From Intestinimonas timonensis (GTDB taxonomy: Bacteria; Bacillota; Clostridia; Oscillospirales; Oscillospiraceae), in NCBI RefSeq assembly GCF_900626145.1, contig NZ_LR130823.1, positions 1 to 42,666 on the forward strand: a stretch of DNA of 42,666 bases, written 5' to 3'. Below, piece after piece: positions 7,657-17,034 of this stretch. Every line of letters starts with the position of its first letter. The first letter of the stretch is position 1. A program made the position numbers and the translations under genes. The notes beneath the pieces are model-generated. The model worked only from the letters and a program-made list of their open reading frames with translations. It was not told where the DNA came from and made no database searches.

Positions 7657-8973
7657 TCAGAATTTTCCGCTGCGGCCGCTGCCGCCGCCCCCACTTTCGC
7701 TGTAGGTGCTGCCGCCGCTACCGCCCGAGCTCTCTTTCTGGATCTTGGTGCGTGTTTCGGTGGTATGGGTGTACCGGTCGTACTGCTTTGTCAGGTGTAA
7801 GCCGCCAGCGGTGAGGTACGCATCAGCTTCCGCCTTTTGATGGACGGACTTCATCTTACGCAGCAGCCACAGGCAAACCGTCCCCGCGGCCAGACAGGAG
7901 CATCCTGCTGAAATGACGAACCAGATCCAGTAAGGACGGCGCACCGGCTTGCCGGCGTCGGCCTTCGTCAGATATTCCTCACAGGCGTCCAAGTAATTGG
8001 AGATGCCGCCATACCAGTCGTTTTCCCCAAAATCGCCCAGGAATTGCTCCTCCAGCTTCTCCTGCCCATATTCATCAAAGGCATACTCGGCGTACTCGCC
8101 GTAGACGAACATGGCGTAGTCCCGCTCGGCCATGCTCAGGAGCACGATGATCCCATCCCGCCCGCTGCCCATACCGAGCTCACTGCCGTGATAGAGTTGA
8201 TAGGTGACCTCAAAGACACTGCCGTTTCCGTATTCCGTGTAATCATCTACAAGAGCAAAATAAACGCCGCAATCCTGCTTTTGGGAAATAGCTTCGGCCC
8301 GAGCCTCCAGCTTTTCCCACTTCTCATAGGGAAGAAGGTCTGCAGCATCAAATACATACTGCATCGTGACGCTGCCCTGCACCGGTTCTTCCACACCGGC
8401 ATCCTCGCCGGAGCCGGCCGGCGGGCAATTTGTGCGGATGTACTCCTCCGCCGTTTCTGCCATGGCGTCCACTGCCTGGGTCAGCGCCACGGCGCTCATG
8501 GTCATGTCCTCACCGTTCCATGCCCGCGCCGCCATATAGGGCTGTACCGCATCGTAGACGGCGTCGGACAATTCCTGGCCGCTGCCCCGCTCATCGCTCA
8601 GCCTGGCGTAGACGCACCAGTCATTTTCGTCAACCATACTGTAGGTATCCCCATCCTGCGGTTCCAGCAGAATGGTCAGCGTAACGCCCTCCTTGTGCTC
8701 GCCATAGCCGTAATCATATTCCTCATATATCCCTGCGGCGGCGTCGCCAAGTCCGTCATAGCTATTTTGGGTCAATACATCCACCCGCAGATCAAGGCCC
8801 AGCGCCTGGGAGAGCTGGGGGAGGGTCTGTTCTCCCTGCATGGTCAGCTCCTGCGATCCCAATGATTCCGTTTCGTCATAGATCACGCCGTACTCCATTG
8901 CCGCCATTGCGGGAGTGCAGAGGGACAGCGCCAACAGGAATGCCAGCGCGAGAGCAGTATATGCTTTCTTCAT
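7657..8973 (-). CDS. Double TPM-domain membrane protein, YdjH-like
   Basis: A 438-aa exported membrane protein with a signal peptide ending AMAAM near residue 25. Two TPM-type domains (about 30-170 and 205-340) follow. The second has DLLPYEKWEKLEARAEAISQ, then SGRDGIIVLLSMAERDYAMFVYG, the usual TPM core. A membrane segment lies at about 347-369, then a basic cytoplasmic tail ending in a Gly/Ser-rich stretch. TPM proteins include phosphatases and photosystem-repair factors. In Bacillus subtilis YdjH, with YdjG, sits in the membrane and helps recruit YdjI and PspA. Two TPM copies in one chain are unusual. AAAGGAGG lies 10 nt before the ATG. Confidence 0.85.
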   Translation of the reverse strand: MKKAYTALALAFLLALSLCTPAMAAMEYGVIYDETESLGSQELTMQGEQTLPQLSQALGLDLRVDVLTQNSYDGLGDAAAGIYEEYDYGYGEHKEGVTLTILLEPQDGDTYSMVDENDWCVYARLSDERGSGQELSDAVYDAVQPYMAARAWNGEDMTMSAVALTQAVDAMAETAEEYIRTNCPPAGSGEDAGVEEPVQGSVTMQYVFDAADLLPYEKWEKLEARAEAISQKQDCGVYFALVDDYTEYGNGSVFEVTYQLYHGSELGMGSGRDGIIVLLSMAERDYAMFVYGEYAEYAFDEYGQEKLEEQFLGDFGENDWYGGISNYLDACEEYLTKADAGKPVRRPYWIWFVISAGCSCLAAGTVCLWLLRKMKSVHQKAEADAYLTAGGLHLTKQYDRYTHTTETRTKIQKESSGGSGGSTYSESGGGGSGRSGKF

Positions 8974-8992
8974 ATCCGGTCTGCCTCCTTTC

Positions 8993-10126
8993 TCACGGCA
9001 ATAGGACCAGCGCCGAACTGATCACAGACAGGGGGACGGCGATGGCGGCAAACAGCCCCCAGAACTTCCCCCAGCTGACCGGCAGGTCGCCCACCAGCTT
9101 TCCGGTCTGTCCATTCATGGCAAAGAGGAAGTCCTTCCCATGCCACTTGGTATTCAGCATCCAGACGGGCATCAGGGCGTAATGCACCTTGCCCCTGCGC
9201 AGGTGAACGCTGCTTTCTCTGAGAACGCAGAGGTCATAACGCTTCACTGTGCCGCGCAGCGCGGAGGCAAGGGTCCCCTCACAGCGCTGATCCGCCCGCT
9301 GCCGGCTCTGTTCCACCGTCACATCGAACTTATCGGCCAGGAAGCCGGGGAGATACGCGGTGGAAAAGGGCTTCAGCTCCTTGTGGTCATAGGGTTCAAT
9401 GGAGTCCATGTGGCCGTCCGGCATCTTGCTGGAGGCATCCACCGGCACCTTCTCAAAGGTGACGGTTCCGGCCCGGTAGACATCGTAGTGTTTCGTCTCC
9501 GTGATCTCGTAGTCGCCGGAACGGTATGTACGGGAGCGGGCAGCCTCATAATGGGCGTCGCCCTCCGCCTCGCCGTCGAACATCCAGAAGGGAACATAGA
9601 TCCCCCGGATCTCCTGCACGTGATTTTCACCGGTAAAGCTTTTCGGCAGGAAAAGCTTCCCTTTGTAGTGGGACTTGAGGGCCTTTACCGCATCCTCCTT
9701 GCTCAGCTTGAACGGAACGATGAAATCTGGCCGCAGTGCCCCGGAGAACTGGCCCGGCACCACGGTGGGGTTCCCGCAATAGGGGCAGGAGGTCGCCGCC
9801 GTGCTCTCCTCGCAGATGAGCTCCGCGCCGCAGCTGGGGCAGCCGTAGGCCCGCATACCGTCGCCCTCAGCCCCCCAATCCTCGCAAAAGTCAGAGGTGT
9901 CCCATGCGCCTCCATCCGCGGCCGGCGCACCCTGTCCGGTGCCGCCTTCCTCCGCCGCCTGCTGGGCTTCTGCCGCCTTTTTTTCTTTCTCTGCGTAGAG
10001 CGCCTCGATCTCTGCCACATCATAACTGGCACCGCAGTATTCGCATTCCAACCGGCCGGACGCGCCGGAGAAATGCAACGGTCCCGTGCAGCTGGGGCAT
10101 TGATAATTTGTTACCTGTGTTGGCAT
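8993..10126 (-). CDS. TFIIB-type zinc-ribbon membrane protein, YdjG-like
   Basis: A 377-aa protein with two zinc ribbons: CPSC...CEYCG at about 10-33 and CPSCG...CPYCG at about 95-117, separated by a coiled, Ala/Glu-rich linker. A large folded region follows (FIVPFKLSKEDAVKALKSHYKGK, then a beta-rich part with IRGIYVPFWMFD). A single hydrophobic helix at about 353-375 anchors the C-terminus. This is the build of the family annotated 'TFIIB-type zinc ribbon-containing protein', to which Bacillus subtilis YdjG belongs. It is 19 nt upstream of the TPM gene, matching the ydjG-ydjH order. AAGGAG precedes the ATG. Confidence 0.85.
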   Translation of the reverse strand: MPTQVTNYQCPSCTGPLHFSGASGRLECEYCGASYDVAEIEALYAEKEKKAAEAQQAAEEGGTGQGAPAADGGAWDTSDFCEDWGAEGDGMRAYGCPSCGAELICEESTAATSCPYCGNPTVVPGQFSGALRPDFIVPFKLSKEDAVKALKSHYKGKLFLPKSFTGENHVQEIRGIYVPFWMFDGEAEGDAHYEAARSRTYRSGDYEITETKHYDVYRAGTVTFEKVPVDASSKMPDGHMDSIEPYDHKELKPFSTAYLPGFLADKFDVTVEQSRQRADQRCEGTLASALRGTVKRYDLCVLRESSVHLRRGKVHYALMPVWMLNTKWHGKDFLFAMNGQTGKLVGDLPVSWGKFWGLFAAIAVPLSVISSALVLLP

Positions 10127-10195
10127 CTGAAATTTCTCCTTCCCATGCCGGCGCTGTAACGGTCTATACCGAAACAGGCCGTAATCCGCAGAAGA

Positions 10196-11410
10196 TCAGC
10201 CGAGCGGGTCGGTGAGCAAACTGTCCAGCGTCAGGACGCACAGCTGCGCGTCATACTTCGGCATAAACGGCAGGCTGACTTCGTTCTCCCCAGTGCCGAT
10301 CACCATCTCCTCGCCGCTGGGACTCATCAAAATCGGATAAGTCTCCGAGATATAATACGGACCGTCTGTGACGCCATAGTTATCACCGCCAACAAGGGAC
10401 AGGCTGATGGTCACATAACTGGGCCCATCCATGACGGATGTGGTCGTCCAGAAACCGCTCCACACCTCATCCCACATCGTTTCAGAAGGATCGGTTCCCA
10501 CGTATTCCCAGTACAGATCGACCGTTCCGCCTGTCTCATCCTCGGGAAAGAACCACAGGTAGTAATTTGCCACACGGCTCGTATCCCATGCCGCTGCCTG
10601 CGTTGTCCAGCTGCCGCCAAGCCCGGAGGCATATACGCCGCTCCAGCCGTCTGCCAGCCACGGTGCAAGCTCGGAAGGAACGCCCTGCCAGCCGTATTCC
10701 GTAAAGTCGAAGGAGAGGTAGTCTCCGTTTTCCGAGAAACATGGCACGATGTGCCCCGTTGATGTATAGAGCTGCGGCTCCCACACGCAGCTGTTGCCTG
10801 CGTTGTCTACGATCTGGACCTGTATGTAGGACAGGTATGCGTATGCATCGTCCCCGCCGGCTGCAAAGATCAGCAGCGGATCTCCAACTTCAGACCGGTA
10901 GAGAACCTCGATGACCTCTTCGGTATCTGATTTCGGATCCCACCGCATGAGATTGACGGAAACCGTCGCATTTTCATCCAGCGGCACGATACCGTACAGA
11001 TGGCCTGAACTGCCGATGATGCGGGTTTCGTCGATCTCCGCAAGGAAGGGATATTCCTCCAGCATGACCTGGTCTGCCGCTGACAGCCAATCGCCGGCTT
11101 TTTCCACATAGCCCAGATACGCCGCGCCGAACATGGTCTGCGGAAAAGCCATTCTCTCCCGCAGCCAAACAAGAGATTGTTCCGCTTCCGCAGAGAATCC
11201 GGTCGGTGTCGGCTGCATATCCGATCCCCCGGCCCCCGGGCGCAGCTTTTCTGGCAGTTTCTGATCGGGCATACCAGACAGCGTCTCACCATCGGCGCTT
11301 CGATTTGGTTCGTCTGTTCCCGCTTGCTGTTTTTGCGCGCAGGCACAGAGAGACAGCATCAGAACCAGTATTAGAAAAAATGCGATCACTCGTTTTGATG
11401 TCCTTTTCAT
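10196..11410 (-). CDS. Lipoprotein, paralogue of the 6505-7641 gene
   Basis: A 404-aa lipoprotein with lipobox LCAC (C24). After a linker, residues about 70-165 (AAYLGYVEKAGDWL, YPFLAEIDETRIIGSSGHLYGIVPLDEN) and the C-terminal YPILMSPSGEEMVIG align with the other lipoprotein, marking an old duplication. The C-terminal half is beta-rich with many W and Y, suggesting a lipocalin-like or jelly-roll fold. I recognise no family. The ATG at 11410 follows AAAGGAG by 5 nt; the in-frame ATG at 11425 lies upstream of that ribosome site and is not the start. Confidence 0.85.
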   Translation of the reverse strand: MKRTSKRVIAFFLILVLMLSLCACAQKQQAGTDEPNRSADGETLSGMPDQKLPEKLRPGAGGSDMQPTPTGFSAEAEQSLVWLRERMAFPQTMFGAAYLGYVEKAGDWLSAADQVMLEEYPFLAEIDETRIIGSSGHLYGIVPLDENATVSVNLMRWDPKSDTEEVIEVLYRSEVGDPLLIFAAGGDDAYAYLSYIQVQIVDNAGNSCVWEPQLYTSTGHIVPCFSENGDYLSFDFTEYGWQGVPSELAPWLADGWSGVYASGLGGSWTTQAAAWDTSRVANYYLWFFPEDETGGTVDLYWEYVGTDPSETMWDEVWSGFWTTTSVMDGPSYVTISLSLVGGDNYGVTDGPYYISETYPILMSPSGEEMVIGTGENEVSLPFMPKYDAQLCVLTLDSLLTDPLG

Positions 11411-11454
11411 AACTGCTCCTTTCAAATGTCACTGCTCCATACCATTGCGCAAAC

Positions 11455-11493
11455 GGGGATCGTTCCGCCCCAAATGGGGCGGGAACGATCCCC
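11455..11493. other. Strong intercistronic hairpin
   Basis: GGGGATCGTTCC-GCCCC pairs with GGGGCGGGAACGATCCCC across an AAAT loop, with one bulged base. It lies between two lipoprotein genes of the same operon and has no U tract on either strand. It is more likely an mRNA-stability or partial-attenuation element than a full terminator. Confidence 0.65.
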
Positions 11494-11502
11494 ATTCTGG
11501 TG

Positions 11503-12513
11503 TTATCCGATGCTGTCCGGCATAGGCTCCTCCGCATCGATCAGAGGCAGATACCAGCTGTCATAGAGATTGGGCAGATCCTCCTCGTCCACATCCACCC
11601 AATAGGTCCCCCACGGGCGCAGGTAGATATCATAGTGGAATGCATCTCCGCCGTTTTCGTAATCACCGTCAATGTGGATCATGTCTCCATAGTCCACCAG
11701 TCCCGGGTCAACGATCCAGTCCCCGTGCTCCAGCGCAATATCCGTGAAGGCACCGCCCTCGGATGTCATGGTGCCATATATGCTGGTCCCATCATCACTG
11801 AGGCTGACCGATGCGGAGACCATCGGTTCCGACTTCGTGTAGTCCTCATCCCAGAGGGTGACAGTGCCCGTGCCGTCCCCGCCGATGTCAATGGCGCCGC
11901 AGATGTCCCACCAGGCGCCCTCCAGATCCTCGTAGTCGCCTGAGCAGCCGGTCATGATCCACCAGCCGTACCAGTCACCGTTCCACCAGTCCAGCAGTAT
12001 ATCTCCGGTCCCAGTATCCTGACCTGTACCGCTTCCCGCCGTTTCCCGGCTGAGTGTGGACGGATCAACGGTGATTTTACCGTTTTTGTCGCCGAACGCC
12101 TCCTCAAAGGTCACCTCGACCTTGCTGGTGGTATCCGCCAGCACAAAGGCGGTGCGGAGTTCAAGGGTTTCACCCGGCGCGACATCCGTAAATTGACTGT
12201 CGATTACCGTGTCGTAGGAGTCGCTGTCCGCAAAGACGGTGGCGATAGCCAATTCTGCGCCGTTCTGCATCGCTGTTTCAGAGACTGACCAGACATAGGA
12301 GCCACTGTCCTTGCTGTTGTTGGTAAAATCCAGCGTCAGGACCAGTGCGTCGTTTCCATCTGAGTCCTCCATGATACTGGCCCCTTTATAGAGCAGTTCA
12401 TAATCTCCGAGTTTGATCAAATTGGACTCTGCCGGTGTGCCCTTGCCGCAGGCGGCCAGACTGAGCAGCATCGCCGCCGCAAGCAGGACGCAGAATAACC
12501 TTGTGCGTTTCAT
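11503..12513 (-). CDS. Lipoprotein with DUF5067-like domain
   Basis: A 336-aa lipoprotein with lipobox LAAC (C22). Residues about 30-135 resemble the DUF5067/DUF4352-like immunoglobulin fold of Firmicutes lipoproteins: a strand-rich segment with ALVLTLDFTNNSKDSGSYVW, then DVAPGETLELRTAFVL. A Gly/Asp-rich linker follows, then a second Trp-rich beta domain (WWNGDWYGWWIMTG) of a kind also seen in the other lipoproteins of this operon. Function is unknown; it is probably displayed on the outer face of the membrane. AAGGAGG lies before the ATG. Confidence 0.82.
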   Translation of the reverse strand: MKRTRLFCVLLAAAMLLSLAACGKGTPAESNLIKLGDYELLYKGASIMEDSDGNDALVLTLDFTNNSKDSGSYVWSVSETAMQNGAELAIATVFADSDSYDTVIDSQFTDVAPGETLELRTAFVLADTTSKVEVTFEEAFGDKNGKITVDPSTLSRETAGSGTGQDTGTGDILLDWWNGDWYGWWIMTGCSGDYEDLEGAWWDICGAIDIGGDGTGTVTLWDEDYTKSEPMVSASVSLSDDGTSIYGTMTSEGGAFTDIALEHGDWIVDPGLVDYGDMIHIDGDYENGGDAFHYDIYLRPWGTYWVDVDEEDLPNLYDSWYLPLIDAEEPMPDSIG

Positions 12514-12525
12514 GTCAGATCCTCC

Positions 12526-13992
12526 TTAAAAGCCGCTGAGTTTGAATGCCACAAGTTCCATTGCGGACTCGTCTGCTCTGTCTTCGGTCATAATGGCAAG
12601 GATGCTGCCGTCAGCCAGCTTCACGCCGCCGCAGAACCAGGGATAGTCCGTGCCGAACAGGTCGCCGTCATCCGCCTCGCCGAGATAGGTGCCATCCTTG
12701 CTCCAAAGCACCACCTCACGCATATTTCCGTCCAGGGCCAGATAGCCATTTGCGGTCTGCGTAATAAAGGTAATGCTTCCCAGGCCGCCTCCGTCGGAAT
12801 CTGCCAAAGTCATTTGCAGCGCGCCATTGCTGTCATAGACAAACACCTTGTGACCGCTGCCATCCACGGCAGACCCGCAGACATAGATGTGGCTGTCGTC
12901 GATCAGCAGATGACTGAGGATGTCCACTTCCTGGAATACCATGGGCTCCGTCTTGAGGGCTCCGCCGGAGAGCGTGATCTTTTCACATTCCGGTCCGGAG
13001 AACCAGCTGACGCCCCAGGTCCCGGATGGGTGCATGGTGACGTGATCCGGGCCCTCATAGGACGCCGTCTGTGCGCCGTCCTTCCAGCTGATTAGCGGCT
13101 CCATAAAATTCGCCAGCCAGAGGGTCCCTGTGGTGTCGGCGGAAATATCCTCATATTCCGCGTCCAGCACAATATCCTCCGCAAAGTTCAGAGATGCGCC
13201 GTCGTAATCGAAGCGCTTCAATTCTCCGTCCACCAGAAGGTAAGCCTGATCTCCTGTGACAGCAGCTGCGTGATTGAAGGTCTCCTTTGTGATGATGCAG
13301 TCTGTAATAGGCAGCCACTGGCTGCTGAGCGTGTGCGTCCCCACCATGACGCTGCGGGGCTGGGCGGAAAAGGGCTCACCCTCCCAGTACCAGGGGCCAT
13401 CCTCGTTTCCGGTATCCTCCAGATGGATCGTCAGGCCGGAGAGCAGCTTGTCTACACGCTCATCCTCGTACTCGCCGATGATCTCCATAAATACGGTGGC
13501 TCCCGCGCCCTCCACCCGGTTCATATACCGCAGGCAAGGGGAACCCCAATAGTTTCCTTCTGCTTTGAGGCAATCGATGCCGCCGACGGGAGTAAGATCA
13601 TAGGCCTGATCGACTGCATATTCGTACTCGTCAAAGCCGTAGCTGGTGAGATAGTCCCGGAAGGTATACGGATCTTCCACGGAAACGCGGATCTCCGCAT
13701 CGACGATGCTTCCATCCTCTCCTTCCTTGGGAAGCGTCAGGATGATCTTGGAGGATGTCTCATCGTCATGAAAGTCGTCCTCCTCATAGACCCAGCCGTC
13801 CGCCTCATCGTAAGTAAGATCCCACAGATTTGTATGGATCGTTGTTCCGCTTCCCGCTTCCACAGGAGGCTTTGTCTGCTCGGTTCCTTCCGATGTCGAG
13901 CTGGGCTCCGGGTTGTCCTTGCCGCAGGCAGTGAGGCTGAACAGCATCAGCGCCGCAAGGAACAGGCACGACAGCTTGAACTTGGTTTTCAT
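12526..13992 (-). CDS. Lipoprotein with probable beta-propeller domain
   Basis: A 488-aa lipoprotein with lipobox LTAC (C23). Residues about 50-200 form a domain resembling lipoproteins that follow a single substrate-like fold (TNLWDLTYDEADGWVYEE). Residues about 225-488 contain repeated segments of the type 'AYLLVDGELKRFDYDG', 'HIYVCGSAVDGSGHKVFVYDSNGAL' and 'GYLALDGNMREVVLWSKDGTYLG', the pattern of a beta-propeller. It may bind an extracellular ligand or protein. It is 12 nt from the next lipoprotein gene. GGGGAG precedes the ATG. The domain call rests on repeat pattern only. Confidence 0.8.
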   Translation of the reverse strand: MKTKFKLSCLFLAALMLFSLTACGKDNPEPSSTSEGTEQTKPPVEAGSGTTIHTNLWDLTYDEADGWVYEEDDFHDDETSSKIILTLPKEGEDGSIVDAEIRVSVEDPYTFRDYLTSYGFDEYEYAVDQAYDLTPVGGIDCLKAEGNYWGSPCLRYMNRVEGAGATVFMEIIGEYEDERVDKLLSGLTIHLEDTGNEDGPWYWEGEPFSAQPRSVMVGTHTLSSQWLPITDCIITKETFNHAAAVTGDQAYLLVDGELKRFDYDGASLNFAEDIVLDAEYEDISADTTGTLWLANFMEPLISWKDGAQTASYEGPDHVTMHPSGTWGVSWFSGPECEKITLSGGALKTEPMVFQEVDILSHLLIDDSHIYVCGSAVDGSGHKVFVYDSNGALQMTLADSDGGGLGSITFITQTANGYLALDGNMREVVLWSKDGTYLGEADDGDLFGTDYPWFCGGVKLADGSILAIMTEDRADESAMELVAFKLSGF

Positions 13993-14016
13993 TTTCAGTC
14001 TCCCCTCTGTCTGTTC

Positions 14017-14700
14017 TTATTTTTTGTTGCTGAAAAACGGCGTCAGCAGCTCGGCTACCTTGCTGATGGGCATGGTCTGCAGGATCACCTTGCCGGGTCC
14101 CCGGACAACGGTATTGAAAATACCCTCTCCGCCCAGGAGCATGTTCTTTGCGCCCTTGACCGCAACCACATCCATGGTGCAGCTCTCCTCCATAGCCGCC
14201 AGGTACCCTGTGCTGACCAGAAGCTCCTGTCCGGCGCTCAGGTCATACTCTGCCGCGTGACCGTCGATCTCAATAAAGGCGATCCCGTTTCCGCTCAGCT
14301 TCTGCATGATGAAGCCCTCGCCGCCAAAGATGCCGGAGCCCAGTCTTTTCTGGAAGTGCATGGATAGCTCCACACCCTCCTCGGAGGCAAGAAATGCGCT
14401 TTTCTGCACGATCATGGACCGGCCTGCGCTGATCTGCAGGGCCTTGATGGCCCCGGGAAAGCTGGACGCGAAGGCGATGATCCCGTCCCCGCCCTCTGCG
14501 GTGAACTTGTTCTGGAATGCGGAATCGCCGGACACCAGCCGCCCCAGCATCTTCTTCATACCGCCTCCGGTGGTGGTTTCCATTTTCATATTTGGGCTCA
14601 TCCAGCTCATGCTGCCGCTCTCCGTGATCATGGATTCGCCTGGGGACAATTCACATACGACGACCGGCAGATTTTCTCCTAAAATTTCATACTTCTTCAT
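14017..14700 (-). CDS. AIM24/TIGR00266 family protein
   Basis: A 227-aa protein of the AIM24 family, a double beta-helix fold rich in glycine. The N-terminus reads YEILGENLPVVVCELSPGESMITESGSMSWM, then MKKMLGRLVSG; further on come GIIAFASSFPGAIKAL and GIFGGEGFIMQKLSGNG, all characteristic. The family's role in bacteria is not well defined; the fungal and mitochondrial relatives act at membranes. No signal peptide or membrane segment is present, so it is cytosolic. GGAG precedes the ATG. It is often found beside SPFH and zinc-ribbon genes, and this operon agrees. Confidence 0.9.
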   Translation of the reverse strand: MKKYEILGENLPVVVCELSPGESMITESGSMSWMSPNMKMETTTGGGMKKMLGRLVSGDSAFQNKFTAEGGDGIIAFASSFPGAIKALQISAGRSMIVQKSAFLASEEGVELSMHFQKRLGSGIFGGEGFIMQKLSGNGIAFIEIDGHAAEYDLSAGQELLVSTGYLAAMEESCTMDVVAVKGAKNMLLGGEGIFNTVVRGPGKVILQTMPISKVAELLTPFFSNKK

Positions 14701-14748
14701 GGTGAAGCTCCTTTCATTTTCGTTTTTTTCTATTGCTCCAAGGTATTC

Positions 14749-15597
14749 TTATCCGTTGATTGCGCCGCCGCAAAACTCGCAGCAGCCGCTGGCATCCGGT
14801 GTGGTGGTCGCCCCGCAGTACGGACAGGTCACCGCCGCCTTGGGTGCTGCTGCCGCGGCCGCTTCCTCCCGCGCCTGCTGCCGGACCTGCAGCAGCGCAT
14901 CCCGGATCTCACAGCCCATTTCCTCATATTGCCGGTATTCCACGCTGGAGCGCACCTCCTCCGCGTTGGAGGTCAGGGAGCCGCCGCCCATTCCGCCGGC
15001 TTTAGCCCGGAGACCCCCGCGGGGTCTGCGCATGGCGTCGGGCCCATCCAGCAGTGTTTCCTCATCGTTATCCACTGAGCTGCTGTTGAGCTGGAAGCGG
15101 ATCTCGCTGAAATAGGGATTGTTGACGTTGATTACGATGTAGAAATCGTAGGAATAGGCATACCGTTTGGGATTGAAGCTCTGCCGCTCTCCATCCTTAT
15201 CCCTGTATTCGATCTCCGTCCTGCGCTCGTCGATGTCCAGCTTGCAGCCGGTCACATCGGAGAAGGACAGCACATCCGGATTGGCCTCCTCCCAATTTCT
15301 GGCGGAGGTGACCATAAACAGACCCGCATCCTCGTCCAGCAGCACCTTGGTACGCTCACCCAGAGTACGGGTGGTGCGAAAAGAGGATACCTTGGCTTGA
15401 TTGGCCTCCCGGTAGGCCAGCTGTTCCTGGATCTCTGCCGCCGTGCTCTGGCGGCGGTCGCTGAACCAGGGGGAGAGCTTGGCGGCGCATTCCTTGCACA
15501 GATTGCCGTCCTCCAGCTTGCGGTTACCCAGCAGCCCGATCTCGCCGCCGCAGACCGAGCATTCCTTTTTATCAAATAGTTTTCCAAAGAGCCCCAT
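14749..15597 (-). CDS. DUF4428 zinc-binding protein
   Basis: A 282-aa cytosolic protein. The N-terminus (MGLFGKLFDKKECSVCGGEIGLLGNRKL, CKECAAKL) is a DUF4428-type zinc finger with two Cys pairs. A middle domain of about 100-190 has LLDEDAGLFMVTSARNWEEANPDVLSF and a strand-rich part with YDFYIVINVNNPYF. The C-terminus is Ala-rich, then a second zinc ribbon (CPYCGATTTPDASGCCEFCGG). The start is one of two tandem ATGs; I prefer 15597, 8 nt from AAAGGGG, over 15600. Paired N- and C-terminal zinc ribbons recur in the SPFH and YdjG-like proteins of this operon. Confidence 0.85.
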   Translation of the reverse strand: MGLFGKLFDKKECSVCGGEIGLLGNRKLEDGNLCKECAAKLSPWFSDRRQSTAAEIQEQLAYREANQAKVSSFRTTRTLGERTKVLLDEDAGLFMVTSARNWEEANPDVLSFSDVTGCKLDIDERRTEIEYRDKDGERQSFNPKRYAYSYDFYIVINVNNPYFSEIRFQLNSSSVDNDEETLLDGPDAMRRPRGGLRAKAGGMGGGSLTSNAEEVRSSVEYRQYEEMGCEIRDALLQVRQQAREEAAAAAAPKAAVTCPYCGATTTPDASGCCEFCGGAING

Positions 15598-15622
15598 CAT
15601 CTGCACCCCTTTCTGAAGCCGC

Positions 15623-16024
15623 TTACGCGGTGCCCTTCATCTGCATGGCGCCGTAGACATACAATCCCGGCAGCAGAAGATTGAGCACCAGACTGGTGAT
15701 GCTAAACTGGCCTCCGCCTACAAGGCCGATGATGATGGAGATGATTGCTAAGATCGCAATGATAATGCCCCATTTGACACAGGAAACGGCCTTCTGGGGT
15801 ACGCTGCAGGCCCCGATGCCCTTAATGCCTGCGATAAACTGGATCACAGAGGCCACAGTTACAAGAATGGAGCTGGCATAGAGCAGGCCGGTACCCTCCG
15901 CGCTCCCCGACAGGGCTGCCAGGGCGCTGACGCCGAGAATGGCGATGACGCCGGCGATGGCGGCGATGATGCCGCCGATGATCATGAGAATGGATGTGAC
16001 TTTCAAAATCTTCTGACCTTTCAT
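15623..16024 (-). CDS. Four-helix integral membrane protein
   Basis: A 133-aa protein with four predicted membrane helices: about 10-37, 46-68, 80-104 and 108-128. It has short loops and few charged residues. It has no recognised domain and no conserved polar residue cluster suggesting a channel. AGGAGG lies 8 nt before the ATG. Within the operon it could act as a membrane partner of the SPFH or zinc-ribbon proteins. Confidence 0.8.
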   Translation of the reverse strand: MKGQKILKVTSILMIIGGIIAAIAGVIAILGVSALAALSGSAEGTGLLYASSILVTVASVIQFIAGIKGIGACSVPQKAVSCVKWGIIIAILAIISIIIGLVGGGQFSITSLVLNLLLPGLYVYGAMQMKGTA

Positions 16025-16068
16025 TTGTCGTACCTCCTATGTTCTGTTTTTATGGATCGATTTGCGTA

Positions 16069-17034
16069 CTATGGCTGTTCATCCAGCAGGCACAGGGCCA
16101 GCTCTGTAAAATACGCCCGGAGCTGCTTCGCTGTTTCCTGATCCAATTTCTTCTGCTGCTGTTTGCCGTCAGAGTAATAGAGGGTGCAGGTCGGCTTTTC
16201 CGAGCTGCCGTCCGGCTGCTGCTCCAGACGGATCTCCTCCGCAAACGCTGTGAAGGCATCCCACTCCTCATCTGACACGGCCCAGTCACTCCAGATCTCC
16301 TGCTTCCGACCGGACGGGGTAAATCTGGCCCGGAGGATATAGGGGGCGTCCTCTCCGTACACAACAGACGGGCCCCGGTCGAATTGGAAGGAATAGTCTT
16401 TGGAGAAGAGAGCCCCGGACTGACCCATATAGAAGCCGCTCAGCTCCGGCGGGGCATAGCGGGGGATCTCCCGTCCAATGGGGTCGGCCAGCTCCTCCAG
16501 CAGAGCGATCAGCGTATGGATACGGCGGTCATTTGGCGGATCATAACGGATGCTCCGTGTACCGTCTTCTGTGCTCCAGGTCAGGATCAGGCTGGTGGAG
16601 TCCCCGCCATCCATGACTTCGATCCCCGGTGGCAGCTTCACCTCAAGCCGGTTTTCCGGGATGGGCTCCATCAGCGGGTAGAGCTCCAGAATGATATGCT
16701 CCACATCCGACCACTGAGCCGCGGTGATGGGGACATTCTTTTTGGTGGACGGATGATGCCAGTCCTCGTCCTCCGCCGTATCCGGATCAAGGGCCGGATA
16801 ATAGCTTGTTTCCAGAATGGCCTCCGGCGAAAGCGTGATGGCAAAATCCGCTCTGGCAACCATGCCGCTGGTGTGGCTGTATGTGACGCCAGTCAAGGTA
16901 CCGGGCGGCACGGCAGATTTCTTCTGTATGGGTGAATCACCTCCCTGATGACCTCTGAAACAATACCCCGCAGCCACCAGAAGCAGGAACAGACCTACAA
17001 CAGAAAATACGGCGGTTTTTCTTCCCCGGGTCAT
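16069..17034 (-). CDS. Single-pass exported protein
   Basis: A 321-aa protein with a basic N-terminus and an uncleaved-looking membrane helix at about 8-26 (VFSVVGLFLLLVAAGYCF), then an extracellular domain of about 290 residues. The C-terminal third (EIWSDWAVSDEEWDAFTAFAEEIRLEQ, then CTLYYSDGKQQQKKLDQETAKQLRAYF) looks like a compact alpha-beta domain. I recognise no family. Its ATG overlaps the stop of the SPFH gene (ATGA), so the two are translationally coupled, which suggests a working pair. Confidence 0.82.
   Translation of the reverse strand: MTRGRKTAVFSVVGLFLLLVAAGYCFRGHQGGDSPIQKKSAVPPGTLTGVTYSHTSGMVARADFAITLSPEAILETSYYPALDPDTAEDEDWHHPSTKKNVPITAAQWSDVEHIILELYPLMEPIPENRLEVKLPPGIEVMDGGDSTSLILTWSTEDGTRSIRYDPPNDRRIHTLIALLEELADPIGREIPRYAPPELSGFYMGQSGALFSKDYSFQFDRGPSVVYGEDAPYILRARFTPSGRKQEIWSDWAVSDEEWDAFTAFAEEIRLEQQPDGSSEKPTCTLYYSDGKQQQKKLDQETAKQLRAYFTELALCLLDEQP

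Noticed and set aside
16673..16690. AGCGGGTAG as a fourth activator half-site
   Set aside because: It lies inside a coding region, lacks the other half of the dyad and has no -10 box at the expected distance.
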